From NCBI GenBank assembly GCA_963787195.1, contig CAWBCI010000048.1, positions 1-36,838 on the forward strand: 36,838 bases of DNA, in the 5' to 3' direction. This document shows, one piece after another, positions 24,569-32,503 of the stretch. Position 1 is the first letter of the stretch; the number at the start of each line of letters is the position of its first letter. The translations under genes and the position numbers were made by a program. The notes beneath the pieces were generated by a model. The model saw nothing but the letters and a program-made list of their open reading frames with translations, ran no database searches and had not been told where the DNA came from. The stretch comes from CAWBCI01 sp963787195 (GTDB lineage: Bacteria > Bacteroidota > Bacteroidia > Bacteroidales > JAGOPY01).

Positions 24569-25834
24569 TCATCGCCTCCAGCTCTGAACAGTAATATACC
24601 AGGCATCTTTCATTGTCGGTGAACGGAAGAGTGAATAATCATTGTCTGTAAAGGGATTATTAACCTTTACGTAAGTAAACCTCAGAGAATTTCTGTTCTG
24701 TGGCTCGCCATAAATCCATTCTTCCGTATTTTCAGAACGGTAAACATAGTTGGGCTGCCCAAAAACAACGTAAATCAATCCCCGGTCTGTTTTCCATCCT
24801 TCCTGATAAGAAGTAAAAAAATGATTGGCATCTTCAACATTATTGTAATATTTCTGAATTAGGGATTTAGCTCTTAAAGGATTACCTGCCGTATTTAGCC
24901 AGAACTCATCAACTGCCTGTTTTTGGTCAGGAGCGTTTAAAATGGTATCATATTCTTTACGGGTTGTAATATATTTCAAAGGATAAACCAGTTGATCAGC
25001 AAGACCAATGTATGGAAAGCCTTCGAAAAAGCGAAATATGGTAAAACCCTCCCTGACCGAAGTATCCTTTACAAAATGGTAAAAACCCTCCTTCTGCAGG
25101 CTGAATAAGTCAGATTCACCCTTGATCATTTTGATGTTGAAGGTACTATCGGCCGTATAATTAAAGGGTCTATTATTCTCTTCCACGAATGGTGGTGAAG
25201 CAGGCGGAAATGACCTGAAATAAGCCCTTACAGATAAATGGTCCACATTCGTATCAGCACATAAAAGTCTAACTTTTTCATCTTTCGAGGTATAATTACG
25301 AAAAACAGGCAATTCATTATCTTTCAATAAAAGAAAATTCTGACTTGTATTATGAGTTGATTTCAAAACATTCAGATATTTTCTCACATATTCCTTTCGG
25401 TTCAGGTCCCGGAGGGTGAGTTCCAATATGTAATTCCCGGGATAAACTGCCGGAAAAACCAAATTGCGAAGTATGTCAACATTTTTCCCGAAATTCATTG
25501 TATCCCCATATATAACAGTCATACTGTCAATCACAGCCTTGGCTTCATAGGATGCCATCAACCTGTATGCAATTGAATAACTGCAGGAACTGAATCCGTT
25601 AATTTCATCTTTATTATATTTTAAGTCGGGAAGATGAACACTTAAAAATACCATTGACACCGAATCGTCGCTATTGAAAATAACCGCGCGGAGTTCTGTA
25701 AAATCCTTATCCTGCCGGTATTGAGCCGACAGATTAAAGAGGCTAAGTTTGTTGACTGAGAAGCATCCTGCCAGGATCATCAAAGCAAACAAAATCAAGA
25801 ACTGAATATTATATTTATTCTGCTTCAAAACCAT
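24569..25834 (-). CDS. GWxTD-domain lipoprotein
   Basis: 421 residues. The N-terminus ends in LMILAGC (C23), a lipobox, so the protein is lipid-anchored. The defining motif is GWKTDRGLIYVVFGQPNYV near residue 345, followed by EEWIYG, typical of the GWxTD family, which is restricted largely to Bacteroidota and relatives. Upstream are beta-rich segments (SMVFLSVHLPDLKYN, YILELTLRDLNRKEYVRKYL) and the stretch VDEFWLNTAGNPLRAKSLI that usually precedes the motif. The biochemical role is unknown; an envelope function is inferred from location. Its start overlaps the end of rmuC by 20 bases, so the two are probably co-transcribed and translationally coupled. A 50-base gap separates it from rlmB. Confidence 0.88.
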   Translation of the reverse strand: MVLKQNKYNIQFLILFALMILAGCFSVNKLSLFNLSAQYRQDKDFTELRAVIFNSDDSVSMVFLSVHLPDLKYNKDEINGFSSCSYSIAYRLMASYEAKAVIDSMTVIYGDTMNFGKNVDILRNLVFPAVYPGNYILELTLRDLNRKEYVRKYLNVLKSTHNTSQNFLLLKDNELPVFRNYTSKDEKVRLLCADTNVDHLSVRAYFRSFPPASPPFVEENNRPFNYTADSTFNIKMIKGESDLFSLQKEGFYHFVKDTSVREGFTIFRFFEGFPYIGLADQLVYPLKYITTRKEYDTILNAPDQKQAVDEFWLNTAGNPLRAKSLIQKYYNNVEDANHFFTSYQEGWKTDRGLIYVVFGQPNYVYRSENTEEWIYGEPQNRNSLRFTYVKVNNPFTDNDYSLFRSPTMKDAWYITVQSWRR

Positions 25835-27143
25835 CAGTTATAAGTTTATCTTTCAATGATTTATCCGATTTAACCCCAAGTTCTTTCAGCTTTTCGGTTT
25901 GTCTTATAAGGTTACCCCTGCCTGAAGAGAGCTTCTTATGGGCATCCTGGTAAGTATTCTGCAAACTGTCGATCTGGCTCCCAATCTTTTCCAGGTCATT
26001 CACAAAATTGTAAAATTTATCATAAAGGGCGGCACCCTGTCTGGCGATCTCCAGGGCATTCTGGTTCTGTTTTTCATGTTTCCAGATGGATTCGACAGTT
26101 TTTAGTGTGGCCAGCAGGGTTGTAGGACTTACGATCACAATTTTCCGGGTCCATGCGTATCCGAAAAGATCGGGATCGGCCTGCACTGCCAGGCTGAAGG
26201 CCGATTCCAGAGGCATAAACAGAAGTACAAAATCAGGTGAATCAACCGATCTTGAATCCTGGTAACTCTTTTCTCCTAAACCTTTAACATGTTCCCGGAT
26301 AGATTCAAGGTGGGATTTCAGATACTTATCCTTCAAGGCTCCAATATCTGAATTGACATAATTATTATAAGCCACGAGAGAAACTTTCGAATCAATGATG
26401 ATATGTTTTTGATCCGGTAGATTGACGATCACATCCGGACGCATCATTTCCCCGGCATCATTCCGCTGAGTCTGCTGGGTAAAATATTCCCTTCCTTCAA
26501 GCAGGCCGGATTGCTCCAGTATCCGGTCCAGGATAAGCTCTCCCCAGTTACCCATCTTCTTGCTATCGGATTTCAAGGCATTGGTCAGGTTATGCGCCTC
26601 GTCGCTGATCTGATGATTAAGATCATAAAGCTTTTTTAATTCAGCCCTCAGATCTGTCTGATCCTTAAGCCCTTTCTCATAAGTATCAGAAACCTTCTGC
26701 TCAAACTTATCGATTTTCTCTTTCAGGGGATTCAGGATATCCCCCATATTTTTCTGGTTAGAAAGCGTAAATTCGAGGGAATTTTGTTTGAGGATACGCT
26801 GGGCAATATTTTCGAATTCCATCGTGAATTTTTCCTGAATTTTTATCAACTCAGCTTTCTGAGATTCCAGCTTCTCATTAAGATTCAGTCTTTCCGTTTC
26901 GGACCTGGCCAATTGAAGTTCATTTTCACGGTTATGGTCACGTTCCAGGGAAAGCTCAGTTTCAAGTTGCCCATTCCTTGAGTTCATCAGATCTATTTTC
27001 TCTGAAAGAATCGCCCTGTTTTTATCCAATTCATTTATCTGTTCCAGCCTGGAGCTCAGTACATGCCTATGCTGGTAATAACCAAGCAACCAGAAAATCA
27101 GGCCACCGATTCCAAAAGCCACAGTGAGATAGAGCATGAGCAT
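25815..27143 (-). CDS. rmuC: DNA recombination protein RmuC
   Basis: 442 residues from the ATG at 27143. A TTG 14 codons upstream is possible, but TTG-N17-TAACTTTA there looks like a promoter and the ATG directly precedes the membrane helix (MLMLYLTVAFGIGGLIFWLLGYY). After it comes a long coiled coil (residues about 30-190) and then the PD-(D/E)XK-like RmuC domain: GNWGELILDRILEQSGLLEGREY, MRPDVIVNLPDQKHIIIDSKVSL, FVLLFMPLESAF and TTLLATLKTV. RmuC is thought to act as a nuclease on DNA structures and limits inversions at short inverted repeats. The D-x(n)-DSK residues are present. It is divergent from the TonB-C gene at 27240. Confidence 0.92.
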   Translation of the reverse strand: MLMLYLTVAFGIGGLIFWLLGYYQHRHVLSSRLEQINELDKNRAILSEKIDLMNSRNGQLETELSLERDHNRENELQLARSETERLNLNEKLESQKAELIKIQEKFTMEFENIAQRILKQNSLEFTLSNQKNMGDILNPLKEKIDKFEQKVSDTYEKGLKDQTDLRAELKKLYDLNHQISDEAHNLTNALKSDSKKMGNWGELILDRILEQSGLLEGREYFTQQTQRNDAGEMMRPDVIVNLPDQKHIIIDSKVSLVAYNNYVNSDIGALKDKYLKSHLESIREHVKGLGEKSYQDSRSVDSPDFVLLFMPLESAFSLAVQADPDLFGYAWTRKIVIVSPTTLLATLKTVESIWKHEKQNQNALEIARQGAALYDKFYNFVNDLEKIGSQIDSLQNTYQDAHKKLSSGRGNLIRQTEKLKELGVKSDKSLKDKLITDGFEAE

Positions 27144-27239
27144 TCTGAAAATTTTGATAAAGTTATAAAAATTCAGTATTGACAAGCCTTGTGCAATGTC
27201 TTAAAAATACTATATTTACTTGAATTTAAAAACTAAGTT

Positions 27240-28052
27240 ATGTCAGGAAGAACTATTTCTATCTCCGGCCTGATCATACTGATGTGGCTGACTTCAGGGC
27301 TCAAAGCGCAAAGTGTATCTCCTGCCGAGCCATATGGTGAGGTTAAATTGGTCAGTGAATTTATAAATAATGAAATGGTTTATCCTGAAAAATCACTGAA
27401 AGAAGGAAAGGAAGGCACGGTCCTTTTGAATTTCCAGGTAAATAAGGATGGTTCAGTCAAAGACCTGAGGGTCAAGAAAAGTGTAGACCCGGAAATAGAT
27501 GCAGAAGCCATCCGGATATTCCGGATGATCCTCTGGAAACCTGCCACTAAGATGGGAAATCCCGTTGCAAGCGAAGCAGATTTCCCGATCCGCTTTGATA
27601 TACGCAAATATAAGAGACTGATAAAGAAACGGGACAGTTACAGCCTTGATCTACCAAAAAATCCTGCTGATACCTCCTACCGTATTTATAATTCAAAAGA
27701 TGTTGACCAGGCTCCCAGGCCTGTATTTAAGGACAAGACCATGAATCTCAGGAAATTCATCGGGGAAAATATAAAATACCCTGAAGATGCTTATAAGCAA
27801 AGTATCGTAGGAACTGTCAGATTGGGTTTCATAGTGGAAACAAACGGGCATAAATCCAATATAGTTATTGAAAAACCGCTTGCAGGAGGATGCAGCCAGG
27901 AAGCTGTCAGGCTCCTGGAATTAATTCATTGGACACCCGGAATTAAAAATGGTGAAGCTGTCAGGACCCGGATGCACATCGAAATCACTTTCCGGCTGAG
28001 GAACGACAATGGTCACCAGATTTACGACAACAGCCAGATCAGCAACTATTAA
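27240..28052 (+). CDS. Periplasmic protein with two TonB C-terminal domains
   Basis: 270 residues. Residues 1-23 are a signal peptide ending in GLKAQ. Two TonB_C domains follow: about 50-125 (MVYPEKSLKEGKEGTVLLNF, KDGSVKDLRVKKSVDPEID, WKPATKMGNPV) and about 180-255 (IKYPEDAYKQSIVGTVRLGF, NIVIEKPLAGGCSQEAVRLL, WTPGIKNGEAV). TonB_C domains normally contact TonB-dependent receptors, but this protein has no N-terminal membrane anchor or proline-rich spacer, so it is not a classical energy transducer; in Bacteroidota such secreted versions are common and of unknown role. It starts near TATATTTA at 27211, a weak -7 box, and lies ten bases upstream of the phosphodiesterase gene, with which it probably forms an operon. 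Confidence 0.85.
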   Translation: MSGRTISISGLIILMWLTSGLKAQSVSPAEPYGEVKLVSEFINNEMVYPEKSLKEGKEGTVLLNFQVNKDGSVKDLRVKKSVDPEIDAEAIRIFRMILWKPATKMGNPVASEADFPIRFDIRKYKRLIKKRDSYSLDLPKNPADTSYRIYNSKDVDQAPRPVFKDKTMNLRKFIGENIKYPEDAYKQSIVGTVRLGFIVETNGHKSNIVIEKPLAGGCSQEAVRLLELIHWTPGIKNGEAVRTRMHIEITFRLRNDNGHQIYDNSQISNY

Positions 28053-28062
28053 TCATGAATTT

Positions 28063-28569
28063 ATGATCCGTATAGGTTTATTATCAGATACCCACGGCTA
28101 TCTGAACCCCAAAATATTTAGCTTTTTCGAACATTGCGATGAAATTTGGCATGCCGGGGATATCGGGAACGTGCAGGTATATGATGCCCTGTCAAAATAT
28201 AAACCGCTCAAAGCTGTATATGGCAATATCGATGGACAGGATATCCGGATAATTTGTCCTTCCCAATTAGTTTTTCAATGTGAAGGGATTAAAGTTTTCA
28301 TGACCCATATTGGAGGTTATCCGGGCAGATATAACCCTACAGCCCTTCAAACCATTAAAAATGAAAGGCCCGGGCTCTTTATCGCCGGCCATAGTCATAT
28401 CCTGAAGGTAATTCACGACCCCAAATACAAACTTTTGCATATTAATCCGGGTGCTGCAGGTAATTCAGGCTTGCATAAAGTGATCAGCTTCCTTCGCTTC
28501 AATATTGAGGAAGCAAGGATAAAGGACCTGGAGATTATGGAAATCCAGAGAAAGGACTCGCTTTTATAA
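28063..28569 (+). CDS. yfcE: YfcE-like metallophosphoesterase
   Basis: 168 residues from the ATG at 28063. The frame is open further upstream into the TonB-C gene, but MIRIGLLSDTHGYL is the standard family start. It is a dimetal phosphoesterase of the MJ0936/YfcE type, which hydrolyses phosphodiesters. The metal ligands are all visible: D9 and H11 (LLSDTHG), HAGDIGN, YGNIDG, MTHIGGYPGRY and the final AGHSH. The NPGAAGNSG loop is also typical. The physiological substrate of these small enzymes is not settled. It follows the TonB-C gene by ten bases and converges on the DUF4293 gene. Confidence 0.9.
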   Translation: MIRIGLLSDTHGYLNPKIFSFFEHCDEIWHAGDIGNVQVYDALSKYKPLKAVYGNIDGQDIRIICPSQLVFQCEGIKVFMTHIGGYPGRYNPTALQTIKNERPGLFIAGHSHILKVIHDPKYKLLHINPGAAGNSGLHKVISFLRFNIEEARIKDLEIMEIQRKDSLL

Positions 28570-28592
28570 ATTATTTAAAGCTCTGGAAGGCA

Positions 28593-29069
28593 TTACCTTA
28601 AACGGTCAATCGACCTTACCAGTTTCTCGTCTTTATTAATGAATATGTTGGACAGGATCAGAAACACCAGAGAAGCCAAAGGAAAATATATACCTATTTC
28701 TCCCAGATAATCAGGGCTTGCTAAAAGGTTTTTCTCGATGATATTGCCATAAACGAAGAACACCAGGCCTATGAGAATGATTTCCAGGAAAATGCTTATC
28801 CTGACCAATCGCATCTGCATTATTCTCTTTTTATATAAAAAGATGGATACCAATGCCAGGACTACAATAATTGAATTGACTGCCACAAGGGGAAGGGTGA
28901 CCATAGGACCCAAGACGGAAACCTCTCCGGGAACCATATTCCTGAATTCATAAATAAAGAAATGGTAGGTATTAGTCTCACCATAAATCCCGGCCAGCGG
29001 AAAAAAGAACAAACAAAGAGAGGCTAAAAAAGCCAGGAAAAGGAATACGGTTTGAATGCGTTGTATCAT
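28593..29069 (-). CDS. DUF4293 membrane protein
   Basis: 158 residues with four hydrophobic segments: MIQRIQTVFLFLAFLASLCLFFFP, a central pair around LPLVAVNSIIVVLALVSIFLY and LEIILIGLVFFVYGN, and a last one IYFPLASLVFLILSNIFI. It ends in a charged tail, KDEKLVRSIDRLR. The opening MIQRIQTVFL and the C-terminal LAN/LSNxFIxKDExLVRSxDRLR-type signature identify DUF4293, a family found in Bacteroidota and of unknown function. A -7 box lies just upstream. It converges on the phosphodiesterase gene and is divergent from the M48-like gene. Confidence 0.88.
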   Translation of the reverse strand: MIQRIQTVFLFLAFLASLCLFFFPLAGIYGETNTYHFFIYEFRNMVPGEVSVLGPMVTLPLVAVNSIIVVLALVSIFLYKKRIMQMRLVRISIFLEIILIGLVFFVYGNIIEKNLLASPDYLGEIGIYFPLASLVFLILSNIFINKDEKLVRSIDRLR

Positions 29070-29092
29070 AATTTGTGTAGTTAATCAGGATG

Positions 29093-29100
29093 CAAATATA
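29093..29100 (-). promoter_or_regulatory. -7 promoter element of the DUF4293 gene
   Basis: On the minus strand TATATTTG matches TAnnTTTG, 23 bases before the ATG. No TTTG is seen at the -33 position. Confidence 0.5.
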
Positions 29101-29311
29101 ATTAATCTGTTTTTATACAGAAGATGGGATGAAAGTTTCCTAAACCTTGGTCAGCAGTAATCTTTATCCAAAAATTTTATAGAATCATCAGAATCCTTAT
29201 ATTTGGCTTGATTTCGGATTATTGCCAATTCGGGATTCTCATTTATTTCATCCTAAAAACAAAAAAAGACTTATTCATATCATTCAAAAAAAAATTAAAA
29301 AACCAAAACCA

Positions 29312-30557
29312 ATGGACTACAGCAAAATCCGCATCAATTTGGAGGAAACTATCTCCAATGAACTTTTTGAAATCATGGAAGGCGATATCCTGGAATCCCT
29401 TTTAAAAGAAGCAAAAATAGAAAAGATCGAGAATGAATGGAAATACATTCTGGAAGGGCACAGCTTTAAAGTTACGAATGCCCTGGCACCTTCCCTGTAC
29501 GCATTATTCAATGAAGTTAAAGAGAAACTGGGATTTAAAGAGGAGATAGAGTTTTATGTGAGTAGCAGTTCCGAGGTAAATGCATTTGCCATCGCCAGTC
29601 TGGAAGAAGATGAGGCGAATATCATCAACCTGAATTCCCGGATGATTGAATTTATGGATGATGAAGAACTGAAATTTATCATCGGGCATGAGATCGGGCA
29701 TCTTATCAGCAAAAATGCCCGGATCATGAAGCTGATCAATTTTGTTTTCCCGGATTACGACCGCATGCCGCTGATCTTAAGGCATAAGATTGAACTCTGG
29801 ACAAGGCTTGCAGAGCTCACATCCGACCGTTTCGGATACATTGCGAGCCCCAACATTGAGAAGTGTATATCCGGCTTTTTCAAACTTTCCTCTGGACTGA
29901 ACACCAATCGCATTAATTTTGATTATAAGGCTTATCTGATTGAAAATGAAAAGATACTGAAATTCTTCGCAGAGAATAAAGCCCAAAATCTCCTTTCACA
30001 TCCCATCAATCCCATACGTATTAAAGCCATCGAGATTTTCAGGGATTCAGAACTATACAAAGCCGTTTCACAGGGCAAGGCCGAATCTGAAGATAAGGTA
30101 CTGGAAGAAAAGATCAGCCCTCTTACAAATATATTGCTCACCTTAAGCAGTTCCGAGCTGGATTATAAGCGGAACCTCTATTATGCCGCCGCCGGCCTGA
30201 TAATGGCCGGGATAGATAAAGAGGTTGACCGGGACGAGTATGAATCCATCGTAAGGGTGCTTTCAGCCCGCACCATGTTCCCCAAGGAATTTCTACACCA
30301 GGTTATAGAAAGTAACAAAGTCAATGAGGTCTTTCAGCAGTCGGCTGCATATATCATACAGCATAATCCTGCTGAGCGCTATTCACTTTTTGAATATCTG
30401 ATCGGAATTACTATTTCAGATCGGGAGATTATTAAAAACGAGAGTCAATTTCCTTTTTGATATTGGAGAGAAGTTTTTCGGATTCTCCCGTAAAGAGATA
30501 GCTCAATTCATAGCCGGTATGATCCACAAGGAATACATGCCGAATATTTATAAATAG
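29312..30557 (+). pseudogene. M48-like metallopeptidase with C-terminal TerB-like domain, frameshifted near its 3' end
   Basis: Translation from the ATG at 29312 (MDYSKIRINLEE) gives 382 residues and stops at 30460. Removing one T from the run at 30454-30458 extends the frame by 32 residues (FDIGEKFFGFSRKEIAQFIAG...) to a TAG at 30557; the span is 415 codons plus one base. The peptidase part has the zinc motif HEIGH (126-130) and the third ligand E168 in ELTSD, the usual M48/HtpX-type pattern, but no membrane helices, so the enzyme is probably cytoplasmic. The tail from about residue 270 (AAGLIMAGIDKEVDRDEYESI) resembles a TerB-like helical domain, and the recovered residues complete its last helices. 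An earlier in-frame start at 29222 adds only low-complexity sequence. The frameshift may be natural or an error in a T-run. Confidence 0.75.
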
Positions 30558-30594
30558 ATCCTCATAAGATATTCATCAATAAAAATAAAACAGC

Positions 30595-30629
30595 AAAAGC
30601 CCTGCAAAGAATAAATTGCAGGGCTTTTT
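30595..30629 (+). terminator. Rho-independent terminator after the M48-like gene
   Basis: A perfect 13-bp stem (AAAAGCCCTGCAA / TTGCAGGGCTTTT) with an 8-base loop and a T tail lies 38 bases after the restored TAG at 30557. It supports 30557, not 30460, as the ancestral gene end, and also faces the T9SS remnant on the other strand. Confidence 0.88.
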
Positions 30630-30671
30630 ACAAAAAAGAGATTTATTTATGAGGGACTTGGGGGTAATGCT

Positions 30672-30830
30672 TTATTCCTGCATCAGGGTGATTTTTTTCT
30701 TCACATTTAATCCTTTATCATTTAAAAGATTTAATAAATAAACGCCTTGTTTCAGGCCCGATGGGAAATATGGCTTAAAATCTATTGATACTTTTAAGAC
30801 AGATAAATTCCATATATGGTTGCACCTGTG
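30672..30830 (-). pseudogene. Orphan T9SS sorting-tail remnant
   Basis: On the minus strand, ending at the stop 30672-30674, an open stretch reads ...VSIDFKPYFPSGLKQGVYLL then NLLNDKGLNVKKKITLMQE. The GVYLL core, the following hairpin and the basic KKKI end are those of a type A T9SS C-terminal domain. No start codon precedes it in a credible frame; an in-frame stop occurs at about 30863. It is best read as the 3' end of a lost cargo gene. The upstream limit is approximate. Confidence 0.65.
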
Positions 30831-30958
30831 CAAAATCTTTGATAATTGATTAAGATTTCACTCGCCTGATCATTTACTATAAATATTAACTATACTATCT
30901 GAACAATCTAGCTTCTATCAATTTTAAACTTATTCAACTTTAATTTGTTATAGAAAAC

Positions 30959-31624
30959 ATGGAAACTCTCAGCCGGGATTTTAATGCTGAAGAAGTCCGT
31001 AAAAGCTTCTCAAAAGTCATAGGCATCTATGATTTCTGGGGAAAACTCACCGAATCTGAAGCAGCCCGAAAAGTCATAGAAATGGCCCAAATAAGGGATG
31101 GCAGTGATATCCTGGAAGTTGCCTGTGGGACGGGCGTTCTGCTCAGCCAATTGGTTCCGCTGGATCCGCATGGGAAGATAACCGGCATAGACCTGTCCCC
31201 TGCCATGCTAAAAAAAGCCCACCAGCGTCTCGCGGAAATCAGATCCGGGAATACGCAAATTTTCACCGGAAATGCACTGGAACTGGAGTTTGAAGACGAA
31301 ACATTTGATCTGCTGGTGAATAATTTCATGGTGGACTTGCTACCTGAATCAAAGTTCAACCGGATTGCTTCAGAGTTTTACAGGGTTCTTAAACCGGGTG
31401 GGACAGCCGTAGTTTCCACCTTCTCATTTGGTTATAAAAAAATTCATCACTTCTGGTACTGGCTTGCCAGGCACTTCCCCGGGCTTCTGACCAATTGCAG
31501 GCCTGTAAACTTCGCTCCCTACTTACAAAATGCCGGTTTTACGATTGAACGGGATATGCAGGTGAGTCAAAACACTTTTCCTTCTGAAGTTCTTTTGGCT
31601 AAAAAAAGTAATACAAGGGTTTAA
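30959..31624 (+). CDS. SAM-dependent class I methyltransferase
   Basis: 221 residues. A Rossmann-fold methyltransferase of the UbiE/Methyltransf_11 type. Motif I is ILEVACGTGVLLSQL, with the acidic end of strand 2 at ITGIDLSPAMLKKA. The later motifs are FTGNALELEFEDETFDLLVNN and the post-I region RVLKPGGTAVVSTF. The substrate cannot be read from sequence: quinone, lipid or small-molecule methylation are all possible. It stands alone between the T9SS remnant and the IS200-type transposase, with no shared operon. The N-terminus (METLSRDFNAEEVRKSFSKVIGIYDFWGKLTE) is typical of these enzymes, where the helix before motif I covers the active site. No clear TAnnTTTG promoter was found. Confidence 0.85.
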   Translation: METLSRDFNAEEVRKSFSKVIGIYDFWGKLTESEAARKVIEMAQIRDGSDILEVACGTGVLLSQLVPLDPHGKITGIDLSPAMLKKAHQRLAEIRSGNTQIFTGNALELEFEDETFDLLVNNFMVDLLPESKFNRIASEFYRVLKPGGTAVVSTFSFGYKKIHHFWYWLARHFPGLLTNCRPVNFAPYLQNAGFTIERDMQVSQNTFPSEVLLAKKSNTRV

Positions 31625-31655
31625 GCGCCTGCATTGTTACGGACAATTTTTTGAA

Positions 31656-32228
31656 AAAAATTTTTCTCCATGACAGGTATTTTTTTCTTTAAGATGGATA
31701 AACCATAAATTTCGGAGTATTAAACTTAAAACCTAAAATTATGGCTGATTCATTTGTTCAGTTGGATGTTCACTTCATCTTCAGCACAAAAAACAGGGTG
31801 GACCTTATAGGGCCGGGTCTAAAGCAAAGACTCTATGCAAGGATAAAGGAAATTGCAACGAAAGATAAAATTAAAGTGCATGCTATAGGCGGAATGCCCA
31901 ATCATGTGCATCTGCTCCTCTCTATTCCCGCCGATTTAAGCGTATCAAACGCTATACGCAGGATCAAGGCCGGTTCTTCGAAATGGCATAATGAAACTTT
32001 CAGGAAGAACAAACGCTTTTACTGGCAATCAGGCTATGCTGCGTTTGGAGTAAGCAATACCCACCTTGAAAAAAATAAGGAATATATCCTTAACCAAAAG
32101 GAACATCACAAAGTACGGTCATTTAAAGAGGAATATATTCTCTTCCTCAAAAAGAACGGTATCACATATGAAGAAAAATATCTTTGGAATTAAATCCTGA
32201 AAAGTATACTGTACTTTAAAAATTTTTC
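31656..32228 (+). mobile_element. Putative IS200-type element
   Basis: A single tyrosine transposase gene is flanked at 31656-31666 and 32218-32228 by the same 11-base word, AAAAATTTTTC. IS200-type elements have subterminal hairpins and not terminal inverted repeats; a small inverted repeat (CAGCAG...CTGCTG, 32250-32271) follows the right word. The true ends cannot be fixed from one copy, so these limits are tentative. Confidence 0.35.
31741..32193 (+). CDS. tnpA: IS200/IS605-type tyrosine transposase (TnpA, Y1 HUH)
   Basis: 150 residues, full length for this family. The HUH metal site is GGMPNHVHLLLSIP and the catalytic tyrosine is probably in the helix KNKEYILNQKEHHKVRSF. The start MADSFVQLDVHFIFSTKNR and the end NGITYEEKYLWN are typical of the Bacteroidota version. 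Such enzymes excise and insert single-stranded DNA through a 5' phosphotyrosine link and recognise hairpins. No tnpB follows, as in IS200 proper or in domesticated REP-associated transposases. The reading frame is intact, so it may be active. Only one copy is in the window. Confidence 0.93.
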   Translation: MADSFVQLDVHFIFSTKNRVDLIGPGLKQRLYARIKEIATKDKIKVHAIGGMPNHVHLLLSIPADLSVSNAIRRIKAGSSKWHNETFRKNKRFYWQSGYAAFGVSNTHLEKNKEYILNQKEHHKVRSFKEEYILFLKKNGITYEEKYLWN

Positions 32229-32249
32229 CGGAACCTGTATATAACAGAC

Positions 32250-32271
32250 CAGCAGGCCTTGAGTTCTGCTG
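32250..32271. repeat. Small inverted repeat downstream of tnpA
   Basis: CAGCAG (32250-32255) and CTGCTG (32266-32271) can pair around a 10-base loop. It may be a recognition hairpin of the transposase or chance; the stem is only 6 bp. Confidence 0.35.
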
Positions 32272-32422
32272 CTGAATTTCATATCTTTACTCTTAATCGC
32301 TTTATTCCGTTTATTTTATTCAGAATAAAAATTGGATAAATCACTGATTTTCCAGTATTCAGATGATGTGGTCATTCGAAAGTAGGAGTTCAGTGTGTAT
32401 CTGACTTCATAAATAAAAGTAT

Positions 32423-32499
32423 TTAACTAATACCCAATACCCATTAACTAATACCCAATACCCATTAACTAATACCCAATACCCATTAACTAATACCCA
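32423..32499 (+). repeat. 21-bp tandem repeat upstream of the CPBP protease gene
   Basis: Three complete perfect copies of the 21-base unit TAATACCCAATACCCATTAA+C start at 32428, 32449 and 32470, with 5 bases of a copy before and 9 after. Each unit itself holds AATACCC twice. The array ends 4 bases before the ATG at 32504, so it forms most of any leader of that gene. The rest of 32194-32427 holds the small inverted repeat at 32250 and no gene that I can see. Confidence 0.95.
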
Positions 32500-32503
32500 G
32501 TCT

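Noticed and set aside
28009..28062. N-terminal extension of the YfcE-like enzyme into the TonB-C gene
   Set aside because: The extra 18 residues are the shifted frame of the upstream gene, and the family starts at the MIRIGLLSDTHG methionine.
31645..31662. Terminator after the methyltransferase (AATTTTTT/AAAAAAATT hairpin)
   Set aside because: The stem is only A-T pairs with almost no loop, which is too weak to call as a terminator.
32423..32499. CRISPR array
   Set aside because: The units are contiguous with no variable spacers and no cas genes nearby, so it is a simple tandem repeat.
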